Of a stretch of 64,000 bases of DNA, positions 28,150 to 38,509 are shown piece after piece. Position 1 is the first letter of the stretch. Each line of letters opens with the position of its first letter. Source of the DNA: Gloeomargarita lithophora Alchichica-D10 (GTDB lineage: Bacteria > Cyanobacteriota > Cyanobacteriia > Gloeomargaritales > Gloeomargaritaceae). The DNA is taken from NCBI RefSeq assembly GCF_001870225.1, contig NZ_CP017675.1, positions 2,414,318 to 2,478,317 on the forward strand, given 5' to 3'. Under the pieces are notes generated by a model, which had not been told where the DNA came from, ran no database searches, and was given only the letters and a program-made list of their open reading frames with translations. Made by a program: the position numbers and the translations under genes.

Positions 28150-28377
28150 CCGTCACCCCTAAATAACAACCCAGCTATCCCTTCAACCATACCACCGGCT
28201 TTCCCCGCCGCCAAGGGATGATTGAAAAATTTGGAAATGTTTGCCTCCAGGCTGGAATTATTTTTGGGTAGCTCTATTAATCCAGAATCAGGGGTCGCAT
28301 GGTTTTTCTTCTCTTGGGGCGACAACCTTAACCCATTTTGGTATAGTAACTTTGGCTATTCCCAGGAGGTAATATCT

Positions 28378-28821
28378 ATGTCATTTTCCCGAAACATCGT
28401 TTTAATGGCGGCTCTAGTGGGTTTGACTCCCGCCGCTTTGGTCATGGCCAGCCCGATGATTGTCGCCCAGGCGAGTGCCGAGTCCTTGCTCAATGGTATG
28501 CCTCGTCCCAAGGAAACTAGCACGGCGGTTAGTTCTCTGTTTGCGGCCAATGCCTATCAACAAAAATCCATCAATTATCAAGCCAAAATGAAGCCAGAAA
28601 CAGCCCTCAAGTTCTTTCAAAGTTCCCTGACCAGTAAGGGTTATGTGGAACGCCCGATCAATACCACCAGTGGGCAGTGGGGCTTTAGCGTGGTGTTTGA
28701 TACCCCCGCAACGGTCGCCATGAAATCCAATACTGCGGGCAAAAAAGTTGTCCTGGTGTATCAAGGCACGATGCTGGCTCCGAATACGATCAATATCAAT
28801 GCCCGTTTCGAGGAGATTTAA
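28378..28821 (+). CDS. small secreted protein of unknown function
   Basis: A 147-residue exported protein. An N-terminal signal peptide ends near residue 31 (IVAQA). The mature part is a small mixed alpha/beta domain (KFFQSSLTSKGYVERP, VVLVYQGTML). No family recognised. The ATG at 28378 is supported by AGGAGG 8 bp upstream; a longer in-frame reading from 28222 has no support. It has its own terminator. The 28150-28377 stretch upstream holds no other gene I can see. Confidence 0.75.
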   Translation: MSFSRNIVLMAALVGLTPAALVMASPMIVAQASAESLLNGMPRPKETSTAVSSLFAANAYQQKSINYQAKMKPETALKFFQSSLTSKGYVERPINTTSGQWGFSVVFDTPATVAMKSNTAGKKVVLVYQGTMLAPNTININARFEEI

Positions 28822-28857
28822 CCGGTAATCTCCATAGTAATTAGTACCAAAAATCAT

Positions 28858-28888
28858 CGGGGCATACCGCACAATGCCCCGTTTTTTT
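28858..28888 (+). terminator. intrinsic terminator after the secreted-protein gene
   Basis: An 8-bp stem (CGGGGCAT/ATGCCCCG) with an 8-nt loop is followed by seven T residues. It lies between two convergent genes and may weakly stop transcription from the other side too. Confidence 0.88.
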
Positions 28889-28900
28889 GCAGAGTAAGGA

Positions 28901-29632
28901 TCAGAAATTTTCCTTTGGTTGAGCCTTGGTTTCATCTTGGGATTTGGCTTGGCGTTGCGCCTCCGCTTCGAGTTTGAGACGTTCCTGCTCGGTGGTTTGG
29001 CACTGCCGGTCTGCATCGGAAAAATTCACGGAAGATTCATGCTTCTGCCGGTATTTACTTACCTTATCAGCGGTGGAACGCCACATATTTTCTACCCCCG
29101 CTGCATTGGGGTCATAACCCATGCTGGAAGCGCGGGAAAAGCCTGATTGTTCCGCTTCGTTGACGGCGTTCAAATCGGCACTGAGATAGACAAATTGCCA
29201 TTGATATTTCTCGCTTTTTTCGGTGACCATTTGGCGGATTTGGGTGCCCCGAAATTGGCGACTGGAATTTTCCATCCCATCGGTAACGACGACCATTACC
29301 ACCTGTTCGGGTTGCGCTTCGAGGGCGAAAAGGCTGAGATTGCGGGCCAAATCCTCAATTCCCCGTCCCACCGCATCCCACAGGGGGGTACTGGCGCGGG
29401 GTACAAAGGTTTCTGGGGTCAAAGGCGGCACTTCGGTAATCGGTTTGAACCAATGGATTACTTCGTAGGGGTCTTGGGTGTCAAACTGCACCAGGGTCAG
29501 GGTGGCACTGCCTGAGACTGCTTTTTGGGTATCCACAAAACCGTTGAAGCCACCGATAATATCGCTTTTAATACTACTCATGGAGCCGGAGCGGTCGAGG
29601 ATGACGGTGATGTGGGTGTAGTTGGGCTTCAT
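28901..29632 (-). CDS. von Willebrand factor type A (VWA) domain protein
   Basis: A 243-residue cytoplasmic protein with a VWA domain. The MIDAS metal site is DRSGSMSS at about 13-20, and later STPLWDA and VVVTDGMEN complete it. The C-terminus is a Gln/Glu/Lys-rich tail that follows a FSDADRQCQ segment. I used the ATG at 29632 (MKPNYTH); the upstream in-frame extension has poor coding character and overlaps short direct repeats near 29715-29750. Partner proteins are unknown; similar tellurite-resistance-type VWA proteins occur in stress operons. Confidence 0.82.
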   Translation of the reverse strand: MKPNYTHITVILDRSGSMSSIKSDIIGGFNGFVDTQKAVSGSATLTLVQFDTQDPYEVIHWFKPITEVPPLTPETFVPRASTPLWDAVGRGIEDLARNLSLFALEAQPEQVVMVVVTDGMENSSRQFRGTQIRQMVTEKSEKYQWQFVYLSADLNAVNEAEQSGFSRASSMGYDPNAAGVENMWRSTADKVSKYRQKHESSVNFSDADRQCQTTEQERLKLEAEAQRQAKSQDETKAQPKENF

Positions 29633-29805
29633 GGTGAGTTGGTGGGATTTTTGTGAGGTGCAAATGTACCATAACATACCCTGGAATTGGTGATTTCCAT
29701 AGGGGCATGGGGGGACTTTTCTTGCAGTCTTTTCTTGCAGTCTTTTTTCGCAGTATTGACGGGGCAATTGTTACACTAAATTCACCTTGTTGCACCTTTT
29801 AACCC

Positions 29806-30963
29806 ATGCGTCCGATTTATTTGGATTATCACGCCACTACGCCCCTGGAGGAACGGGTCTGGGAGGCCATGATGCCCTATTGGCGGGAGAAATTTGGGAA
29901 TCCGGCCAGCCGGGGGCATTATTACGGTTGGGAGGCGCAAGCGGCGGTGGAACTGGCACGGGAGCAGGTGGCGGCCAGTTTGAATAGCACCCCGGAGAGC
30001 ATTATTTTCACCAGCGGGGCAACGGAGGCCAATAACCTGGCGATTAAGGGGGTGGCGGCGGCCTATCATGCCCAGGGACGACACCTGGTTACGGTGCAGA
30101 CGGAACATCGGGCGGTGTTGGACACCTGCCGCTATCTGGAATCCCTGGGCTTTAGCGTCACCTATCTGCCGGTGCAGGCCGATGGTCTGCTCGATGTGGA
30201 ACTTCTGCGCCAATCCCTGCGCCCGGAGACAATTTTGGTGTCGGTGATGGCGGCCAATAATGAAATCGGGGTGCTGCAACCCTTGGCGGAGATAGGAGCG
30301 ATTTGCCGGGAGCGGGGGATTTTATTGCACACGGATGCGGCGCAAGCGGCGGGGAAAATTCCTTTGGATGTGCAAGCGTTACCCATTGATTTATTGTCCC
30401 TCACTGCCCACAAAATTGGGGGGCCGCGGGGGGTGGGGGCGTTGTTTGTCCGGCGGGATACCCCCCGTGTCCAGCTCGTACCCCAACTGCATGGAGGGGC
30501 GCAGGAGCAGGGGTGGCGAGCAGGTACATTGGCAGTACCTTTACTGGTGGGTTTGGCAACGGCCTTGACTTTGACGCTGGCAGAACAGGAGGTGGAACAA
30601 GCCCGGTTATTGGCTCTGCGGACTGATCTATGGCAAGAGTTACAAAAACTAGATGATGTACTGTTAAATGGAGCCTGGTCGCCCCGGTTGGCCGGGAATT
30701 TGAATGTGACGTTTCCAGGGGTGAATGGGGCGGAACTCCACCAACATTTACAGCCTGTGATGGCGGTGTCCTCCGGGTCGGCGTGCAGTACGGGACAGCC
30801 GTCCCATGTCTTACAGGCGTTGGGGCGGTCGGTGCAGGCGGCGGCGAGTTCTGTGCGGTTTGGGTTGGGGCGGGGGACGACGGCGGGGGAAATCCAACAG
30901 GTGGTGAATCATTTTCAGGAAATCCTGCCCCTATTGCGCCAGAAAAGCTATATTAGGACATGA
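29806..30963 (+). CDS. cysteine desulfurase (IscS/NifS type)
   Basis: PLP enzyme that takes sulfur from cysteine for Fe-S clusters and other sulfur carriers. The 385-residue protein has YLDYHATTP at the start, TSGATEANNLAIKG, the His before HTDAAQAAGK, the PLP lysine in SLTAHKIGGPRG (near residue 202) and the catalytic Cys in SSGSACSTGQ (near 327). The short loop around the Cys matches class I (IscS/NifS) rather than SufS. Cyanobacteria usually carry several, so I do not assign which paralogue this is. Confidence 0.93.
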   Translation: MRPIYLDYHATTPLEERVWEAMMPYWREKFGNPASRGHYYGWEAQAAVELAREQVAASLNSTPESIIFTSGATEANNLAIKGVAAAYHAQGRHLVTVQTEHRAVLDTCRYLESLGFSVTYLPVQADGLLDVELLRQSLRPETILVSVMAANNEIGVLQPLAEIGAICRERGILLHTDAAQAAGKIPLDVQALPIDLLSLTAHKIGGPRGVGALFVRRDTPRVQLVPQLHGGAQEQGWRAGTLAVPLLVGLATALTLTLAEQEVEQARLLALRTDLWQELQKLDDVLLNGAWSPRLAGNLNVTFPGVNGAELHQHLQPVMAVSSGSACSTGQPSHVLQALGRSVQAAASSVRFGLGRGTTAGEIQQVVNHFQEILPLLRQKSYIRT

Positions 30964-31014
30964 TTCGGCGTTTTTTTACGCCTGGTGCTTCCCAATTTGA
31001 GTACGGGGAACGGT

Positions 31015-31359
31015 ATGGTCAGACCGGCGATGTTAAGTTACATTCTCCGCACCCGCAAGTTTTGGTTGTTGGGGTTATTGGTTTTGGCGGGGATGGCTCT
31101 GGCGGTGGGTTCAGGGGAGGTACTGGCGACGGGGATGGGGGGGATGCCGGTGACGGCGATGTTGACCCTGTGGCCGGTCTGGTTGACGCTGGTGCCTGCG
31201 GTGGCGGCTTTGTCCCTGGCGGCGAAGGGGATGGGTTGGGCACCGGATTTGGATATGACCCTGGCGGGTCAGGTGGTTGTGGTTTATGGTTTGCTGGGGG
31301 CGGGGGTGGTGGGCTGGCTGTGGCACCGGCGCAGGTCACGACGACCGCGACAGGTATAG
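31015..31359 (+). CDS. small membrane protein of unknown function
   Basis: A protein of about 114 residues with three hydrophobic segments (about 16-36, 45-65 and 80-100) and a very basic tail (WHRRRSRRPRQV) that should face the cytoplasm. The ATG at 31015 fits best; one at 30985 adds ten residues. No family recognised. It lies between the desulfurase and the kinase gene on the same strand and could be co-transcribed with either. Confidence 0.55.
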   Translation: MVRPAMLSYILRTRKFWLLGLLVLAGMALAVGSGEVLATGMGGMPVTAMLTLWPVWLTLVPAVAALSLAAKGMGWAPDLDMTLAGQVVVVYGLLGAGVVGWLWHRRRSRRPRQV

Positions 31360-31401
31360 GAGTGTGCCACTAGGGTCAAGGGCACGGGAGGTAGCTTTGG
31401 G

Positions 31402-33540
31402 GTGAAGGGGGTTGACCGACACTGGTTGCGGGCGGGACTGGTAGGGTTGATCAGTACCGGCCTCGTTTTGTTGGTGCGGGGATGGGGTGGTCTGCAGCCG
31501 GTGGATTTGTGGAGTTATGACCTGTGGTTATACCGACAGGCAGCATCTAGCCAGCATGAGCGGTTTCTGGTGGTGATGGTTACGGATGAGGATTTGGTGC
31601 GGCTGGGGCAGGATCAGGTGACGCTGGCGACCTGGCAAAAACTCCTGTTTCGGCTGGCGGAACTGCGCCCGCGGGTGGTGGGTTTGGCTTTACCTCCCTC
31701 GGCTCAGCTAACGGCTGACCAGTGGCAGGCGCAACTGGCGGCATTGAGCTTGGCTCAGGTGCCGGTGGTGGTGGGGTGTCCCCTGGAGATGCCCTGGGAA
31801 GCGACTGGGATTTTACTCGTCCCCGTTGCCCGCACGGGTATTGCCCAAACCGCCAGTACCTACTTGGCTGAGGATGAGGGCGACCAGCGGGTGCGACGGT
31901 ATTCCTTGGGCGGGACATTCCCAACAGGTACCCCCCTGACCTGTCAACCCAGCCACTCCCTGGGGTTGTTGGTGGCGGTGAATGATTTAGCACTCCAGGG
32001 CATTACCCCCCGGTTGGAGGGGCAAACCCTGCATTTGGGGCGGGGGCAGTGGCGACCTCTGCACGCCAATAGCGGCCCTTACCGAGGGCTACGGGTACAG
32101 GGCTGGCAAATGCTGCTGCGCTATAATCCGGCGACCTTTGAGCAAGTTAGCCTGTGGCAGGCATTGCATGAACTCCAAGCCAACCAGGTGCAGGGGCGGG
32201 TGGTGTTGGTGGGGGAGCAACTGCAGGCCAATGGGCAACCCTGGTTGCGGACACCCTGGGGACAACGGCAACCCCACATCCTCTTTCATGCCCAGGCGGT
32301 GGCACAAATCCTCGACCAGGCGGTGGGTGGCCGGGGTGGGGTGGATTACTGGTCGGAAGGTTGGGAATTGGTTTGGATTGGGGTTTGGGGACTATTGGGG
32401 GTGGGATTGTTGGGCTATGGCCGCCGGGTACTGGGGTTGGGTATGGGGGGAGCCGGGTTAATTGTATCAATTTGGGCTTTGAGCGGTTCCACCTGGATAC
32501 CGTTGGCCGCACCTCTGCTGGTGTGGGGATTGGTTTTGGGGGCGGCGCCCTGGTGTGTCCAGCGTCGTTCCCAACTTCCTGCGCCCCCCCCCGATGGCAC
32601 CACCGAACCCAGCCTTCCCCAGGGTAGTTTTGCCGATTCGGGGCTTCAGTGGAACGGGGTGCAGGTGGGGGAAAGCAACCGTTATCTGCTCCAACAGCAC
32701 TTGGGGGGTGGGGGGATGGGGGATGTGTTTCTCGCTATGGATCAGCATTTACGCAAACCCGTGGCGGTAAAAATCCTCACCCGTTTACCCACGGAAACGG
32801 CGCACGGGGATCAGATTATCCGCCGGTTTCAACGGGAAATCACCGTGACGGCTAAAATCAACAGTATTCACATTGTCCAAGTCAGTGACAGCGGCATTAT
32901 CCAAAATCAGGTGCCCTTTTACGTCATGGAATACCTGCGGGGCGAAAGTTTGGGGAGTTTGATTCGTCAGGAAGCCCCCTTGCCGGTCGCCCGCACCGTC
33001 ACTATTTTGAGCCAGGTGTGTGTGGGGTTGCAGGCGGCTCATAGTCATAACATTATCCATCGGGATTTGAAACCGGACAATATCTTTGTCATGCCGGGTT
33101 CCCTGGGGGAAGAATTGGTAAAAATCCTGGATTTTGGCATCGCCCGGGTGATCCAAGACACGGAACCGGCCACCCAACTCACCGCCGTGGGCAGTTTTCT
33201 GGGCACCTACCGCTATGCCTCCCCGGAGCAATGCGATGGTCGGGCACGGTTGGCGGATCAACGGGCGGACATTTATAGCGTGGGGCTAATTGCCTACGAA
33301 ATGCTCACCGGCACCAACCCCTTTGGCATCGGCGACAATAGCCATCGGCAACAATGGTTGCGGTGCCATGTGCAGATGGAACCCATTCCGATTCGGAGCC
33401 AAGCGTTTGGGGAGCAGGTTCCTCCTGGCCTCGCCCGGGTGATCATGGCCTGCCTCGCCAAAAAACCCTCCGAACGTTACCCGGATGCACTGCGCCTGGG
33501 GCAAGCCCTCCAGGATTTTACGGAAGTATTTTTAGCCTAG
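31402..33540 (+). CDS. CHASE2-domain transmembrane Ser/Thr protein kinase
   Basis: A 712-residue membrane sensor kinase. After one N-terminal membrane helix, a CHASE2-type extracytoplasmic domain fills about 35-305. Two or three hydrophobic segments follow at about 318-380, then a Pro-rich linker. The Hanks-type kinase domain begins near 425 with the Gly loop [10 protein letters not shown], the VAVKIL Lys, the catalytic HRDLKPDN near 553 and the DFGIA near 578. All catalytic residues are present, so it should be active. Signal and targets are unknown. The start is GTG. It converges with proA with a 4-bp overlap. Confidence 0.9.
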   Translation: MKGVDRHWLRAGLVGLISTGLVLLVRGWGGLQPVDLWSYDLWLYRQAASSQHERFLVVMVTDEDLVRLGQDQVTLATWQKLLFRLAELRPRVVGLALPPSAQLTADQWQAQLAALSLAQVPVVVGCPLEMPWEATGILLVPVARTGIAQTASTYLAEDEGDQRVRRYSLGGTFPTGTPLTCQPSHSLGLLVAVNDLALQGITPRLEGQTLHLGRGQWRPLHANSGPYRGLRVQGWQMLLRYNPATFEQVSLWQALHELQANQVQGRVVLVGEQLQANGQPWLRTPWGQRQPHILFHAQAVAQILDQAVGGRGGVDYWSEGWELVWIGVWGLLGVGLLGYGRRVLGLGMGGAGLIVSIWALSGSTWIPLAAPLLVWGLVLGAAPWCVQRRSQLPAPPPDGTTEPSLPQGSFADSGLQWNGVQVGESNRYLLQQHLGGGGMGDVFLAMDQHLRKPVAVKILTRLPTETAHGDQIIRRFQREITVTAKINSIHIVQVSDSGIIQNQVPFYVMEYLRGESLGSLIRQEAPLPVARTVTILSQVCVGLQAAHSHNIIHRDLKPDNIFVMPGSLGEELVKILDFGIARVIQDTEPATQLTAVGSFLGTYRYASPEQCDGRARLADQRADIYSVGLIAYEMLTGTNPFGIGDNSHRQQWLRCHVQMEPIPIRSQAFGEQVPPGLARVIMACLAKKPSERYPDALRLGQALQDFTEVFLA

Positions 33541-34832
33541 AGCGGCAAATCCCGATGGGCAAAGGATTTGGCCTGGTCGCCGCTGTAGGTCGCCACCACC
33601 TGTCCATTGCCCCAGAGGCGATACTTATAGGTCACCAACCCCTCCAATCCCACCGGCCCCCGGGGCGGTAACCGTTGGGTACTGATGCCCACCTCCGCCC
33701 CAAACCCGTAGCGAAACCCATCCGCAAATCGGGTGGAACAGTTGTGATAGACCCCGGCGGCATCCACCTGGGCAACAAACTGCGCCGCCGCCTGGGCATC
33801 CGTCGTGGCAATCGCCTCCGTGTGCCCCGAACCATAGGTATTGATGTGGGTAATGGCCGTTTCTAGGGAATCAACAATTTTTATCGCCAAAACCAAATCC
33901 AGATATTCCGTGCCCCAGTCCGCCTCACTGGCGGGAGCCACCGGGATAATTTTTTGGGTGGCCTCATCCCCCCGCAGTTTCACCCCCTGAGCCACCAACG
34001 CCGCCGCACAGGGAGGTAAAAACTCCGGTGCTATCGCCTGATGTACTAATAACGTCTCAATGGCATTACAAGCCGCCGGGTACTGGGTTTTGCTATCTAC
34101 CGCCAACGCCATCGCCTGGGGAATATCCACCTGCTGGTCAATGTACAGATGGCATAGCCCGTCCGCATGACCCAAAACCGGAATCCGAGAATGGTCTTGG
34201 ATATAGCGCACAAAGGCATTGGAACCCCTGGGGATCAACAGATTCACATATTGATCTAGTTCTAGGAGTTGTTGAATTTCCGCCCGCGTGGTGAGCAATT
34301 GTACCGCCGTGGGGGGAATGGCTGTCCCCTGCAACCCCCGGTGAATCGCCTGCACCAAAACCTGACAGGAATGGGTCGCCTCCTGCCCCCCTTTGAGGAT
34401 CACCGCATTGCCCGACTTCAGTGCCAAAGCCGTAATCTGAATCACCGCCTCCGGGCGCGCCTCAAAAATCACCCCCAACACCCCCAACGGACAGGTGACC
34501 CGCTCTAAAATTAAACCCGCATCCAATTCCCGGTGCAGTTGCCGTTGCCCCACCGGGTCCGGTAAGTTCATCACATCCCGCACCCCTTGGATATTGCTGG
34601 CGAGCTTATCCGGGGACAATTTCAGCCGTTGCAGTAAGGCCATCGGCAACTCTTCCTGCTCGGAACGTTCCATATCCGTCTGGTTCGCCTGGAGAATGGC
34701 CGCTTGTTGTGTCTGTAATGCTTCGGTAATGGCCGCCAGAGCCTGATTTTTCGCCAGCGTATCTAAAGTCACCAACTTCTGCGCCGCCGCACGAGCCTGC
34801 TGGGCAATCTGGAGCAATTCGGGGGCAACCAT
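33537..34832 (-). CDS. proA: gamma-glutamyl phosphate reductase
   Basis: Second enzyme of proline synthesis; it reduces glutamyl 5-phosphate with NADPH. The 431-residue protein has the aldehyde-dehydrogenase fold: [33 protein letters not shown], the catalytic Cys in [14 protein letters not shown] and a terminal [15 protein letters not shown]. All expected motifs are present. No proB is adjacent. Confidence 0.97.
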   Translation of the reverse strand: MVAPELLQIAQQARAAAQKLVTLDTLAKNQALAAITEALQTQQAAILQANQTDMERSEQEELPMALLQRLKLSPDKLASNIQGVRDVMNLPDPVGQRQLHRELDAGLILERVTCPLGVLGVIFEARPEAVIQITALALKSGNAVILKGGQEATHSCQVLVQAIHRGLQGTAIPPTAVQLLTTRAEIQQLLELDQYVNLLIPRGSNAFVRYIQDHSRIPVLGHADGLCHLYIDQQVDIPQAMALAVDSKTQYPAACNAIETLLVHQAIAPEFLPPCAAALVAQGVKLRGDEATQKIIPVAPASEADWGTEYLDLVLAIKIVDSLETAITHINTYGSGHTEAIATTDAQAAAQFVAQVDAAGVYHNCSTRFADGFRYGFGAEVGISTQRLPPRGPVGLEGLVTYKYRLWGNGQVVATYSGDQAKSFAHRDLPL

Positions 34833-34895
34833 AGGGAGAGACTAGGTTTTAATTGTGATGCTATTTTAACAATAACGGGTAGTTTAGTCATCCCC

Positions 34896-35911
34896 ATGAC
34901 AGCGAGACGAATCATCCATTTAACCAGCTATGGATTAACAGGATTAATCCTATTTTTTTGGTTGCACTTTTATCAGACATCCGGCTGGATATTCTGGGTC
35001 ATTGTGGGGTTAGGGGTAATTTTATGCCTGGGAATTGTGGCTGAGATTATCACCATGATATTTCTGGAACCCATAAAACAAAAAATACTCCGAGATTTTC
35101 CGCAAAACCTAACCTTTATTGATGTTAAAGTGGCGGATCATCCCCATCTGGATCGGGCAACGCTAGACCGCTGGACTGACACCTTTGAATATCTCGGATT
35201 TCAACGCTTAGGGGACTTTTCGATCCAGGTAGAATCAGGCAACCAGCCGCCGTCACTGCTCCGTCTGTTGATACACCCCCGCCACCGTTGTTTTGGGGAA
35301 ATTCATCAAGTTTTTCCTTCCCCATCAACCCTAGTGGGACTTTATAAGTTTTAAGCCCTAAAACAGGCTCAAGCTCAAGCAAGACAGGCAAAACACATCG
35401 GCAAGGTAATAATGGCTGGAACCCAGTCGCATCAAGAAAATATGCTGATCGAGGTAAAACAATTGCTGTGTCTAGGTCTGAGGCCGTTTAGGAGCCAGTT
35501 TCTCTCAAAGTCCCACTAGGGATTGAGCCGCAATTGGAAAGAATGTCCTGTACCTTAACCAGTGATTGCAACCCGGTGGTATTCTCCAGCACCAATCGCC
35601 CGGCGATGGCCTCCCTGTGGATCATGCGTTTGCCAGGTTATCTATGGCAGAGTTTTTCTGATATGAACCCACGGGAATTGTTGGCACGGCATCTACAACT
35701 ACGGGAACAATTGATTCAGGATTTTGACTTGAATTTACAAACAAATTTAACCCTAGAAAATTATATCCAACGCACGGGGGACATCCTGGTGATGCAAAAT
35801 CAAGAAATTCGCAAAAAAGATATTCTAAAAATCATAGTTGAATATAATTATTTCAACAAAAATTCTCGTACGGAATGGTGGGGAAATTATAACCAATCAA
35901 GCGAGATTTGA
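34896..35911 (+). pseudogene. membrane-anchored hypothetical gene split by a 181-bp transposon-like element
   Basis: The 5' part (34896-35334) encodes MTARRIIHLTSYGLTG, two membrane helices and a soluble segment, then runs into the element and stops at 35352-35354. The 3' part (35520-35911) stays open beyond the element. Deleting 35335-35519 (element plus one CTAG copy) joins the halves exactly in frame (ACC CTA GGG ATT GAG CCG), giving one protein of about 277 residues. The insertion is 185 bp, not a multiple of three, so the present product is truncated. No family recognised. The coding quality of both halves suggests recent inactivation. Confidence 0.82.
35335..35515 (+). mobile_element. 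181-bp non-autonomous transposable element, copy 1
   Basis: Inverted ends TGGGACTTT and AAAGTCCCA, flanked by the direct repeat CTAG (35331-35334 and 35516-35519). It is virtually identical to the inverted copy at 57834-58014. It encodes no complete transposase. A fragment from the ATG at 35412 (begins MAGTQSHQENMLIEVKQLL) is open to the right end and may be a transposase remnant, so the element looks like an internal-deletion derivative. The NTAG target resembles the YTAR target of IS5-group elements, which is only a hint. Confidence 0.92.
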
Positions 35912-35973
35912 CGTAGCAAGGGTCACGTTCTGGTTCTGATAGCCTGCGTGGTATAGCCTTGTTATTCACATAA

Positions 35974-36083
35974 GGATACCTCTAAAAATAGGTCGCAGGG
36001 GGGCACCCCCCGGAATTGGTTCTGGGTAATACCGGCATTCCAGCGAGATAATTTTCTGTTGATGTAAACAAATAGAGGTGTCC
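35974..36083. repeat. short interspersed repeat with GGAYACCTCT inverted ends
   Basis: A 110-bp element starting GGATACCTCTAAAAATA and ending AATAGAGGTGTCC, with the core GGTCGCAGGGGGGCACC and GGCATTCCAGCGA. The element at 55398 carries the same sequence in reverse. It fills much of the 35912-36195 gap, where I see no gene. Confidence 0.7.
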
Positions 36084-36195
36084 GGTTGATATACTCAAAG
36101 ATTCTTTAAGAGAAAAACATAAAACAAATAGACTGATTTATGATGGGGATCAAGGATAACCGTTAATAAACTCATTTTTTGAGGATTACTAAAAA

Positions 36196-36366
36196 ATGCC
36201 ATCAGAACTGGTTCGTTGCCCCAACTGCGGTCAATATGCCCAACGTTCCCTACAGGCGGAGTCCGGTTGGCTGGAAACCGAATGTTCCCACTGTGATTAC
36301 CTGCTGATTCTCCACGCCTCCAGCGGCCAGGTTATTGAAGCCTATGCGCCCGGACTTTATCCCTAA
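36196..36366 (+). CDS. 56-residue zinc-ribbon protein
   Basis: A small ORF starting MPSELVRCPNCGQYAQRS. It has two CxxC pairs, CPNC at residues 8-11 and CSHC near 34-37, the arrangement of a single zinc ribbon. The codons match its native neighbours. Zinc ribbons of this size often belong to small regulators or RNA-binding proteins, but the role is unknown. Its last 35 bp overlap the 3' end of the convergent glycosyltransferase gene. Confidence 0.7.
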   Translation: MPSELVRCPNCGQYAQRSLQAESGWLETECSHCDYLLILHASSGQVIEAYAPGLYP

Positions 36367-38452
36367 GTTGGTGTCGCAGAGGCCAACGCACCAACGCCTG
36401 CAATAGCCACCCCAGGGAACGCCATTCACTCGGCACTTTGCGCTCCTGCCATTGCCCCGGTCGGCAAAACAGCAGAGGAATGAGTTTTCGCTCCTGGTCA
36501 AGGGTCACGTCAGTCCAAGCCAAGGTCACCCGCCCTGTTTCTTGATGCTGGGGTTGTGCTGTTAGGGTCAAACCCACTTCCGGCAGGGTCACGGTGACTG
36601 GCTCCGGGGTCAATCGCCCCTGGGTGAGGGTGACGCTGGCACCCAATTCGGATAATTGCTCGGTCAACCCCCAGGCGGTACGTTCTCCCTGCTGAAATTG
36701 CACCAGCTTTTGTAGAGGAAACCAAGGGTAGGGGGAGGGTTGGGGCGCATCCACTAAGGCCAGACAAGCTAAGCACAACATAATTAAATTATAAATACTC
36801 CATACCCAGACCCATTGCCAACCCTGGGTGAGCATAAACCAAACGAAACAGGCAAGATTCACCCCCAAAAACACCACCAAGGGAGTCACCAACGGCCAGT
36901 TGACGGTGAATTTGTGATTGCTTAACCCCTTGGGCGTGACCCGAAATCCCCGCTCAAAGGGACGCATCAAGGTTTGCCACACCGCCACACTCACCGGCCA
37001 GCAGGTGGTCAACACATACAAATCCGCTGTGAGAATCGAACGGCTCTGGCGATTTAGCCAAGGAAAAACGATAAATTGCGCCAAATAATAGGGCATGAAG
37101 TAATAAATCAACTCCGCCGGGGTCGCTTGAAACGGCAGGGTATTGCTGAGTGCTACCAGGACAGGGATCAACAAAAACCCCACCCGTGCCCAGGAGCCAA
37201 ACCAATTTAGCAACCCTTCCAAATGGGCTAACCGTTGCTTAAAATTCAGCCCCGGAATAGTCAGAGGATTGCTGGGAATAAACAAGCCCTGCAAGGTTCC
37301 CTGTGCCCAGCGCAGGCGTTGGCTGATGTGGGCGGCCATATTTTCCGCCGCTAGACCAGCACTGAGTTTCTCTTGGAGATAAATTACCTCCAGTCCTTGG
37401 GCTGAGAGTTTGACCCCGGTGAAATAGTCTTCGCTCAGGGATTCCGTCACAAAGCCGCCGATGGCCTCTAAAGGTGCCCGCCGCACCACCAAAGAAGTCC
37501 CGGAACAAATCACCCCCTGCACCCCGTCCCGCATCGGTTGAATCTGCCGGTAAAAAATCTCCTCCTCCGGGGTCAACACGGCACTTAAACCCAAATTGTG
37601 CGCCACCGGGTCGGGGTTATAAAACGTCTGGGGAGTTTGCACCAGAGCCACCCGGGAATTTTGGAAAAAACCCACCGTGCGGGTGAGAAAATTGCGGGTC
37701 GGGATAAAGTCCGCATCAAACACCGCAATCAATTCCCCCTGGGTCAAGGGCAGGGCGTGGTTCAAATTCCCCGCCTTGGCATGGCGGTTATCGGGACGGG
37801 TGAGGTATGCACAGCCCAATGCCTGCGCCAGTGCCCTTATCTCCGGGCGGCGGGTATCATCCAGCAGATAGATGGTTTTGGGTGCATAATCCAGGGCTTG
37901 ACACCCCAAAATCGTCCGTTTCAGGATAAACGCCGGTTCATTGTAGGTGGGGATGAGAATGTCAACCGTTGGCTGATACTTGCCCGCCGTCACCGCCACG
38001 CCATACAAATCCGCTTCCGGGCGGCGGTCTCGGGTTTGCGCCATCAAAAACAACTGAATCCACCCCCCGGCGGAACTCAGCACCTCCAAAGCCAAAAAAC
38101 CCAGGGAAAAGGCCACCAACCCCCCGGATTCCCAGCGCAGGGTACCCAACACCCGCCAGAGCAAATACCGCCCCGTTAGCACCAGCATGATCGCCAGTAG
38201 TATCAGCCGTGACCAGGTGCTGGGACGGGGATAGAGGCGGGTAATTGCCCAACAAACTGCGGCAATTGTCAGGGCGATCCCCCAGAGGGTGACAGGTTCC
38301 GTGACGGGCAGTGCCAACCACGCCGGGGCTTGCAATAACGGTAAAACCTGCATGAGCTTCCAGCCCGCCAGCAGGGCAATTCCCACCCCCAACCAACGGA
38401 AACCGGGAACGGGAAGCGTATTAGACCAAACCGATTTACGGAGCTGAACCAT
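36332..38452 (-). CDS. BcsA-like family 2 glycosyltransferase
   Basis: A membrane glycosyltransferase of about 706 residues, related to cellulose synthase catalytic subunit. N-terminal helices lead to the GT2 domain: VDILIPTYNEP, YLLDDTRRPE, AVFDADFIPTRNFL, SGTSLVVRRAPLE, SEDYFTGVKL and the QRLRWAQGTLQG motif. Together they supply the D, DxD, D and QxxRW set. Further membrane helices and a PilZ-like beta domain (about 590-690) complete it; the PilZ RxxxR signature is not evident. The ATG at 38452 is preferred over an upstream TTG. No bcsB or cellulase gene is adjacent, so the polymer is uncertain. Confidence 0.88.
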   Translation of the reverse strand: MVQLRKSVWSNTLPVPGFRWLGVGIALLAGWKLMQVLPLLQAPAWLALPVTEPVTLWGIALTIAAVCWAITRLYPRPSTWSRLILLAIMLVLTGRYLLWRVLGTLRWESGGLVAFSLGFLALEVLSSAGGWIQLFLMAQTRDRRPEADLYGVAVTAGKYQPTVDILIPTYNEPAFILKRTILGCQALDYAPKTIYLLDDTRRPEIRALAQALGCAYLTRPDNRHAKAGNLNHALPLTQGELIAVFDADFIPTRNFLTRTVGFFQNSRVALVQTPQTFYNPDPVAHNLGLSAVLTPEEEIFYRQIQPMRDGVQGVICSGTSLVVRRAPLEAIGGFVTESLSEDYFTGVKLSAQGLEVIYLQEKLSAGLAAENMAAHISQRLRWAQGTLQGLFIPSNPLTIPGLNFKQRLAHLEGLLNWFGSWARVGFLLIPVLVALSNTLPFQATPAELIYYFMPYYLAQFIVFPWLNRQSRSILTADLYVLTTCWPVSVAVWQTLMRPFERGFRVTPKGLSNHKFTVNWPLVTPLVVFLGVNLACFVWFMLTQGWQWVWVWSIYNLIMLCLACLALVDAPQPSPYPWFPLQKLVQFQQGERTAWGLTEQLSELGASVTLTQGRLTPEPVTVTLPEVGLTLTAQPQHQETGRVTLAWTDVTLDQERKLIPLLFCRPGQWQERKVPSEWRSLGWLLQALVRWPLRHQLRDKVRAHRLQ

Positions 38453-38509
38453 AACCACCAAACTCCCTGGGTTACTGTTCTTGAATACGAGAACCCACCG
38501 GTTCCGGTT

